The translations under genes and the position numbers were made by a program. Below are positions 13,497 through 17,538 of a stretch of 17,538 bases of DNA, in pieces. A model generated the notes under the pieces. The model was not told the origin of the DNA. It saw only the letters and a list, made by a program, of their open reading frames with translations, and did not search any database. The first letter of the stretch is position 1. The number at the start of each line of letters is the position of its first letter. The stretch comes from Anaerolineaceae bacterium (lineage in GTDB: Bacteria > Planctomycetota > Phycisphaerae > FEN-1346 > JAACEH01), in NCBI GenBank assembly GCA_011682595.1, contig JAACEH010000027.1, forward strand, positions 1 through 17,538, written 5' to 3'.

Positions 13497-14441
13497 TTAT
13501 TGCGATTCGTCCTTCTTGTCCTTGAGAGCGGCCGCCGGGGACGGGGCCTTCTCGGCGGGTTTGTCTTTTTCGGCGGCGGTTTCCTGTCCTTCGGCCACCG
13601 GACCGCGGCTACGGGTGGGAAGTTCCGGAACGGTGTACTCGACGGCCAGCGGTTTGGTGGTGCGGTCGGTGATCTCCAGGCCGCCCAGTTCGGGGACGAA
13701 CTGCCGCGTGCGCTTGCGGAAGACCGCGCCGCTCAGGCGCTCGCGGAAGATCACCTTACCCCCGACGCGCTCCCAAGTGCCCCAGCGGTCCTCGAAGTGC
13801 CAGGCCTCCAGTCGCCAGATCACCTGGTCGCCCTTTCGTTTGTGAAAGGCCGTGTCGCGAAGTTTTTCGACCAGCACCGTGACCCGCCGGCCGTCGCCCT
13901 TAAAGACCAGCGGCCGCGTCTTCATGAAGCGGTCAGCCTTGGTTATCCAGCGGATGATCTCCTCGCGGTCCGCGTCGTCCAGCGGTTTCTTTTTCCGCCC
14001 ATCATGGGTCCCGCTCCCGGCCCTGTTCGGATCGTCCGGCCGCCAGCGCATGTCAACGCCCTGGACCAGTCCCCAGGGGGTGCCCACCTCGACCGCCCAG
14101 GTGCCCGGCGGCAGACGGTCGACGGCGAAGTGGCCGTTCCTGGGATCGTAGACGACGTCGCGAGACCGGCCGCTGGAGCGTTCAACGAGCCGCACGCTCT
14201 TGACACGTTTGGCGGGCAGGATCTTACCTTCGATCACCCCGCCGGCGAATGGTTCCTGTCCGGTCGGATCGGCCTTGGGTTTGACGGGCTCTTTCGCATC
14301 GCCCTTCTCGGCTGGTTTCTCGCTGGTCTTCTGCCCGGCGGCCGGCCCGAGTTCGATCATCGGTTCGTCGTCCGCACCGACCGCGGCAGCCAGGCACACG
14401 ATCAAGACCAGCCAGACAGATGCAACCGGAAACCGCAACAT
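13497..14441 (-). CDS. Secreted protein with carboxypeptidase-regulatory-like beta-sandwich domain
   Basis: I do not recognise a specific family for this 314-residue protein. It has a signal peptide (1-22; MLRFPVASVWLVLIVCLAAA), a charged Lys/Glu/Pro/Ala linker (about 35-60), then a segment of about 80 residues with the look of a carboxypeptidase regulatory-like domain (GGVIEGKIL, NGHFAVDRLPPGTWAVEV). A Lys/Arg/Trp-rich domain follows (about 140-285), and a second Lys/Glu/Ala-rich tail. The low-complexity ends suggest an extended, surface-exposed protein. The start is the ATG at 14439-14441, because GGGAGG lies 9 nt upstream of it but only 3 nt upstream of the ATG at 14445-14447. It follows the lipoprotein gene by 42 nt and is probably cotranscribed with it. 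Function is unknown. Confidence 0.75.
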   Translation of the reverse strand: MLRFPVASVWLVLIVCLAAAVGADDEPMIELGPAAGQKTSEKPAEKGDAKEPVKPKADPTGQEPFAGGVIEGKILPAKRVKSVRLVERSSGRSRDVVYDPRNGHFAVDRLPPGTWAVEVGTPWGLVQGVDMRWRPDDPNRAGSGTHDGRKKKPLDDADREEIIRWITKADRFMKTRPLVFKGDGRRVTVLVEKLRDTAFHKRKGDQVIWRLEAWHFEDRWGTWERVGGKVIFRERLSGAVFRKRTRQFVPELGGLEITDRTTKPLAVEYTVPELPTRSRGPVAEGQETAAEKDKPAEKAPSPAAALKDKKDESQ

Positions 14442-14483
14442 GGGCATGAGCCTCCCACGGTATCAAAGGGGCGGTCGTGGCGC

Positions 14484-15419
14484 TTATTCCGCCGAATCGT
14501 CCGCTGACTTATCCTTGTCGCCGTGATCCTCCGCGTCCAGGTCTACGAAATGTTCGACCGGCGACGGGTTATAGACAAACAGCCGCGGATTGATCTCCTT
14601 GGTCAGGCTGACCCGTTTGAGTTTCAGCGTGACGGTTGCCTCGGATCGAGCCGGGACGGCGAACAGGAACCTGAAGGTCAGCCTGGTGGGTACTCGCCGC
14701 CCATCGATTTCCCGGTAGTCCTCAAGTTGGCTGATCACCAGCGGATCGCCCGACGGGCTCAAGAGTCGCACTTCGACCGGGTCGTGCTTGAAGCGGTCGA
14801 GGTGAATCTCCTTGGCCACATAGAGCGACGAGAACCCCTGGCCGAGATCGTTCTGCGGCGGAGACTTGGCCAGCACCTGGATGACGTCGGCCTCGTCGTC
14901 GCGGCGAAACATGGCCCGCCCGTCGGCCGGCACAGCAAAGAGGCCCAGCGCCTCCAGCAGGCGGTCGGGCCGCAGGAACAGTTTGTCCTGGCCCGGCCCG
15001 CCGTAACGGCCCCGGTATTCGACCGAATCCTTCGGCTTCACCCAGAACCAGTAGTCCCGGTCGTTGGAGTGCAGCCCGAAGACCGGCCCGACGAATGGGG
15101 CCTTGCCCTGCAGAAACAGGTTGCGGGGCTTGGTGAAAACGAAGTGTCCGTCGGCCGAGTATGTGTCGTATCCGGTCACCCTGGGGTCGGCGGGATCGGC
15201 GTTGAACTTCGGCATGCGGACCTCGATGCGACACTTCGACCAGAGCCTGGTGATCGCCGCGGCCCGGGCGTTGTAGATGGCCAGAACATCCCGCCGCGAC
15301 AGGAACTCCTGCGGTTGAAGGTCCGGCTTGCAGCCCGCCAGGCCCACCAGACAGGCGGCCATAGCCCCGCTCAACATCAGGCGGCCCAACCAATGCCGGA
15401 CGCCTCGCTCACGATTCAT
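14484..15419 (-). CDS. Lipoprotein, possibly LolA/LolB-like fold
   Basis: This 311-residue protein has a lipoprotein signal peptide: a positively charged N-terminus, a hydrophobic core and the lipobox LAGC with the acceptor Cys at residue 30. The mature part has alternating beta strands (IEVRMPK, GHFVFTKPRNLFLQGKA, SNDRDYWFWVKP, LTFRFLFAVPARSEATVTLKLKRV) that resemble the half-barrel of LolA/LolB-type proteins. I cannot make a firm family call. The C-terminus is acidic. The ATG at 15417-15419 is preceded by GAGGAGG at 9 nt and overlaps the end of the upstream gene by 11 nt, so the two are probably translationally coupled. A longer reading to 15446 is less likely. Expected place: outer or inner membrane leaflet. 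Function is unknown. Confidence 0.8.
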   Translation of the reverse strand: MNRERGVRHWLGRLMLSGAMAACLVGLAGCKPDLQPQEFLSRRDVLAIYNARAAAITRLWSKCRIEVRMPKFNADPADPRVTGYDTYSADGHFVFTKPRNLFLQGKAPFVGPVFGLHSNDRDYWFWVKPKDSVEYRGRYGGPGQDKLFLRPDRLLEALGLFAVPADGRAMFRRDDEADVIQVLAKSPPQNDLGQGFSSLYVAKEIHLDRFKHDPVEVRLLSPSGDPLVISQLEDYREIDGRRVPTRLTFRFLFAVPARSEATVTLKLKRVSLTKEINPRLFVYNPSPVEHFVDLDAEDHGDKDKSADDSAE

Positions 15420-15954
15420 CGGGCTGGGCCTCCTCTTCGTTTTCAACCAGGTCGAGCAGCGTGCCGATTTCCCGCGAGACGGCCAGCACCCCCTGGTCGT
15501 CGAGCTGGCGGTCCATCAGTTCAAAGATTTGCTTGCTCCGCGACTTGCGGACCAGCATGTAGGCGGCCCCGCCGCGGCGGCGCGTGCCTTCCATTTTCAG
15601 CCGGCGTTTGCGAATGAGCATCAAGCCGATGACGTAACGGAAGTCCAGCCGGGCGGGGTCCTCGGTATCGCTCAGACGAAAGAAGACCTCCAGCAGCCGG
15701 TCGTCGTCGATGACGATGCGCTTCTTTCTCGGCTCCTCGGGCTCGGGCACTCTCGTTCGCCAGAAGGCCAGGCCCTCGATCCGCTCGCCCGGCCAGTGGT
15801 CCAGGCAGAAGTCCAGCCGGGCCAGACCGTGCGGATGCTCCGGCCCGGCCTCGACCTCGTATAGGGCCGAGACATATTCCTCCCGCACCTGGAACTCGCG
15901 CCCGCAGTGCTTGCAGGTCCGGCGCCCCGATTCGATGTGGTATTGCTGTGCCAT
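15409..15954 (-). CDS. Conserved-looking zinc-binding hypothetical protein
   Basis: I do not recognise the family of this 181-residue protein. It opens MAQQYHIESGRRTCKHCGRE. C14-x2-C17 and C50-x2-H53 could form a zinc site around a short beta region (residues 10-55). The remainder is charged and mostly helical, with a basic stretch at about 118-140. It has no signal peptide, so it is cytoplasmic. The chosen start is the ATG at 15952-15954; a GTG at 15975 would add seven residues and has an equally weak Shine-Dalgarno. It sits 33 nt after the small zinc-ribbon gene and overlaps the lipoprotein gene by 11 nt. Two adjacent Cys-rich cytoplasmic proteins beside a lipoprotein suggest a shared regulatory or quality-control role, but that is inference. 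Confidence 0.75.
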   Translation of the reverse strand: MAQQYHIESGRRTCKHCGREFQVREEYVSALYEVEAGPEHPHGLARLDFCLDHWPGERIEGLAFWRTRVPEPEEPRKKRIVIDDDRLLEVFFRLSDTEDPARLDFRYVIGLMLIRKRRLKMEGTRRRGGAAYMLVRKSRSKQIFELMDRQLDDQGVLAVSREIGTLLDLVENEEEAQPDES

Positions 15955-15987
15955 GTTGCCCCACGTCCGTTTCACTGTGCCCCGAGA

Positions 15988-16230
15988 TCAGCGGGCCCGG
16001 AAAAACCGGGACGACGTTCCGCCGGGTCCGATCTGCACCGTCGCCTTGCGAGCACACCGCGGACACCATCCCGTGTAGGCGGTAGCGCCGGCATTGCGAT
16101 AGATTCGGGCGTACACGTTGCAGCACTCGAAGTAGACGCTGATCCACGGCCGGCCCGGCCCCGGCCCCGGGTCGCGACGGCCGGGAACGGCTCCGCCGCG
16201 GTCGGGAATGTCTTCGCAGCCAGACGGCAC
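15988..16230 (-). CDS. Small Cys-rich zinc-ribbon-like protein
   Basis: This 80-residue protein has a Gly/Pro-rich N-terminus and a compact core: [18 protein letters not shown] with C36-C37, then W55-C56-P-R-C59, and the ending [10 protein letters not shown]. The paired cysteines suggest a single zinc ribbon. I recall similar small proteins in planctomycete genomes, which supports it as a real gene, but I cannot check this. The start is GTG at 16228-16230 with AGGGGC about 8 nt upstream; the frame has no internal Met. It follows the likely terminator at 16250-16293, so its promoter is probably inside or near the end of the cyclohydrolase gene. Function is unknown; nucleic-acid or protein binding is likely. 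Confidence 0.7.
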   Translation of the reverse strand: MPSGCEDIPDRGGAVPGRRDPGPGPGRPWISVYFECCNVYARIYRNAGATAYTGWCPRCARKATVQIGPGGTSSRFFRAR

Positions 16231-16249
16231 GATCGTTTGCCCCTGTCAC

Positions 16250-16293
16250 AAAAGCCCCCCCCGCTCCCGGCCGACCGGCAATCCGGGAACGGG
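16250..16293 (-). terminator. Likely intrinsic terminator after the cyclohydrolase gene
   Basis: Directly after the TGA on the minus strand, CCCGTTCCCGG (16283-16293) pairs with CCGGGAGCGGG (16260-16270) through 11 positions, one of them T-G, around a 12-nt loop. A G-rich stretch, a C and TTTT (16250-16253) follow. The T-run is short and a few bases away from the stem, so termination may be partial. Confidence 0.5.
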
Positions 16294-16926
16294 TCAGCTG
16301 CTGCGAGCCTTGATCGCCTCCAGGCATTCCTGCCTCAACCGCCCGGCCTGCGATTGCCGACCGTCCAGCCGGCGCCTCGTCGAGGCGACCAGTTCCGCGT
16401 CCTTGATGCCGCCGAGGTTCACCTCGACATTGATGCGGCCGGCGCCGAGCGCCGCCTCGGCCAGAATGGCGGCCACGGCCACGTCGCTCAACAGGTTCGC
16501 GTTGGCGATGCGGGCCAGTTCGAGCGCCGCCTCCAGAACTCCGACGGCCACCTCGGTCGTCTCGAGCGGCACCTTCATCGAGTTCTTAAGCGCCGCCTGG
16601 ATGGCCTCGCTCCGGGCGCCGCTCTCGGCGTCGCTTCCCCTGGGCAGCCGGTAGGCGGCCATGACCGCGCCGTAGGCCTCCATGTCGCGATGCATCAGCT
16701 CGACGAACTTGCCCCGCGCTTCTTCGAGCAGCTTCAGACGGGCCTGAATCTGCGGCTCGATCGTCTTGTACTTTTCCTTGCCGGCGGTGAAGTTGGCAGC
16801 CATGGAGGCCATGGTCGTGGCCAGGGCCCCGACCAGCGCCGCCACGGAGCCGCCGCCGGGCGTCGGCTTGTCGGCTGCGGCATCGAGAAGGTAATCACCC
16901 AGCGGTTTTTCGAGGTAGTTGTCCAA
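16294..16926 (-). CDS. fchA: Methenyltetrahydrofolate cyclohydrolase / formiminotetrahydrofolate cyclodeaminase family
   Basis: This 210-residue protein has the full length of single-domain FTCD_C/FchA proteins. The hallmark is the N-terminal DKPTPGGGSVAALVGALATTMASMAANFT stretch (19-47), in which the Pro-Gly-Gly-Gly-Ser turn and helix line the folate site. The rest is all-alpha, including VAVGVLEAALELARIANANLLSDVAVA, as in the family. It acts on one-carbon folate in the cytoplasm, either opening 5,10-methenyl-THF to 10-formyl-THF or deaminating 5-formimino-THF. Which of the two cannot be read here, and no histidine-degradation gene is in view. The start is TTG at 16924-16926 with GGAGG 9 nt upstream. 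It begins 18 nt after the M16 peptidase gene and ends at a likely terminator. Confidence 0.88.
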   Translation of the reverse strand: MDNYLEKPLGDYLLDAAADKPTPGGGSVAALVGALATTMASMAANFTAGKEKYKTIEPQIQARLKLLEEARGKFVELMHRDMEAYGAVMAAYRLPRGSDAESGARSEAIQAALKNSMKVPLETTEVAVGVLEAALELARIANANLLSDVAVAAILAEAALGAGRINVEVNLGGIKDAELVASTRRRLDGRQSQAGRLRQECLEAIKARSS

Positions 16927-16944
16927 CGTCCCGGGCCTCCAGTT

Positions 16945-17538
16945 CTACTGCGGCAGTATGTGCCGCCGCGGGGTCGGCATCTCCTTGGGCGTCGCGGCCC
17001 GCATCTCTTTGAGCTTCCGGGCGTCGTACGGGCGGCGAAGCTCTTGCAGGTCAACCTCCTCGGGTTTCGGCGTCGCGATGCAGATGACCGGCTGGCCGAT
17101 GTACTTGTCGACCACGCGTTTGACGTCTTCGATGGTCACGGCCTTGAGACGCTTGACGTATTTCTTTTCGAAATCATACCCGAGTCCGAACAACTCGTCG
17201 AGGGCCATCTCGAAGGCCACCTGCTCGGGCAGTTGACGGCCCATCTGCCGCGAGGTCAGGATGGTCGACTTGGCCTGTTTCAGGTCTTCCTCGGTGTACT
17301 GGTAATCGCGGCCCGAGTAGAGCAGGTCCCTGAGCAGCCGGGCGACCCTGGTCACCTTGTCCGGCTGGCAGACGGCGTAGCTGCGGTAGTACCCCGGCAA
17401 CAGACCGAGCCGGCCGTAGAAGTGCACCGCGTAAACCAGCGATTGGCCGCGCAGCGTCTCGTGCAGCCAGCCCCGCGGCATACTGTAACCCGAGCAGATG
17501 GTGTCGAAGACATCCATGGCGAAACGGTCGCGGAGGTT
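16945..17538 (-). CDS. M16-family peptidase-like protein, C-terminal part (5' end outside window)
   Basis: The last 197 residues are visible. They match the second, non-catalytic half of M16 (pitrilysin/PqqL-type) metallopeptidases: MPRGWLHETLRGQSLVYAVHFYGR corresponds to the R-x-x-GLAYSV region that helps grip the substrate. Further landmarks are QAKSTILTSRQM and VKRLKAVTIEDVKRVVDKYI, then a C-terminal VICIATPKPE strand. The HxxEH zinc motif would be in the N-terminal domain beyond the right edge, so activity cannot be judged. The reading frame continues to 17538 without a start. It ends at TAG 16945-16947, 18 nt before the cyclohydrolase start, so the two genes form one transcript. Many secreted planctomycete M16 proteins occur in tandem pairs. 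Confidence 0.85.
   Translation of the reverse strand, partial: NLRDRFAMDVFDTICSGYSMPRGWLHETLRGQSLVYAVHFYGRLGLLPGYYRSYAVCQPDKVTRVARLLRDLLYSGRDYQYTEEDLKQAKSTILTSRQMGRQLPEQVAFEMALDELFGLGYDFEKKYVKRLKAVTIEDVKRVVDKYIGQPVICIATPKPEEVDLQELRRPYDARKLKEMRAATPKEMPTPRRHILPQ

Overview
This looks like chromosome from a high-GC, Gram-negative-type bacterium, most likely a planctomycete (Phycisphaerae-like). Three things suggest it. There is a BatA/VWA membrane protein, and many secreted or lipidated proteins of families common in Planctomycetes. There is a small Cys-rich protein ending in GTSSRFFRA, a type I associate with planctomycetes from memory, without a database check. Short inverted-hairpin repeats also sit between genes. 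The taxonomy is an inference. No rRNA, tRNA, CRISPR array, phage gene or transposase gene was found.

Layout, left to right. (1) 1-907, minus: 5' part of a uroporphyrinogen decarboxylase-superfamily gene with a good promoter at 966-993. (2) 908-1704, plus: a cold-shock protein gene with a promoter at 1204-1231, a leader of about 190 nt that contains a terminator-like hairpin plus U-tract, and a textbook terminator after the gene. (3) 1861-2694, minus: a visibly AT-richer orphan gene for an HsdR_N-type PD-(D/E)XK nuclease with its own promoter, bordered by a degenerate hairpin pair. (4) 2901-11142, minus: a tight run in transcription order of a MazG-like pyrophosphohydrolase, a TPR + M1-type metallopeptidase, a membrane protein with a glutamine-amidotransferase-like domain, an ABC ATPase and a tandem-duplicated ABC-2 permease. 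(5) 11364-13289, minus: a BatA/VWA protein with its own promoter. (6) 13497-16230, minus: a secreted protein with a carboxypeptidase-regulatory-like domain, a lipoprotein, a CxxC protein and a small zinc-ribbon protein. (7) 16294-17538, minus: a cyclodeaminase/cyclohydrolase and the C-terminal part of an M16 peptidase, separated from group 6 by a likely terminator.

How the genes may work together. The ATPase, permease and GATase-like membrane protein resemble in plan the GldA/GldF/GldG-type ABC systems. Here they are joined to an envelope-anchored M1-type protein that keeps the zinc site but has lost the substrate-binding Glu of the GAMEN motif. I read this as a cell-envelope export or remodelling module of unknown substrate. 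The BatA/VWA protein and the cluster 13497-15954 also point to the envelope.

The most unusual non-coding content is three inverted pairs of hairpins that look like REPINs: 2834-2894 (degenerate), 11180-11299 and 13410-13493. In the last two the two halves differ by compensatory base-pair changes while the loop or flank stays conserved. Two of the pairs begin with GTAG or GGAG, the tetranucleotides known to precede REP hairpins handled by RAYT (TnpA-REP) transposases.
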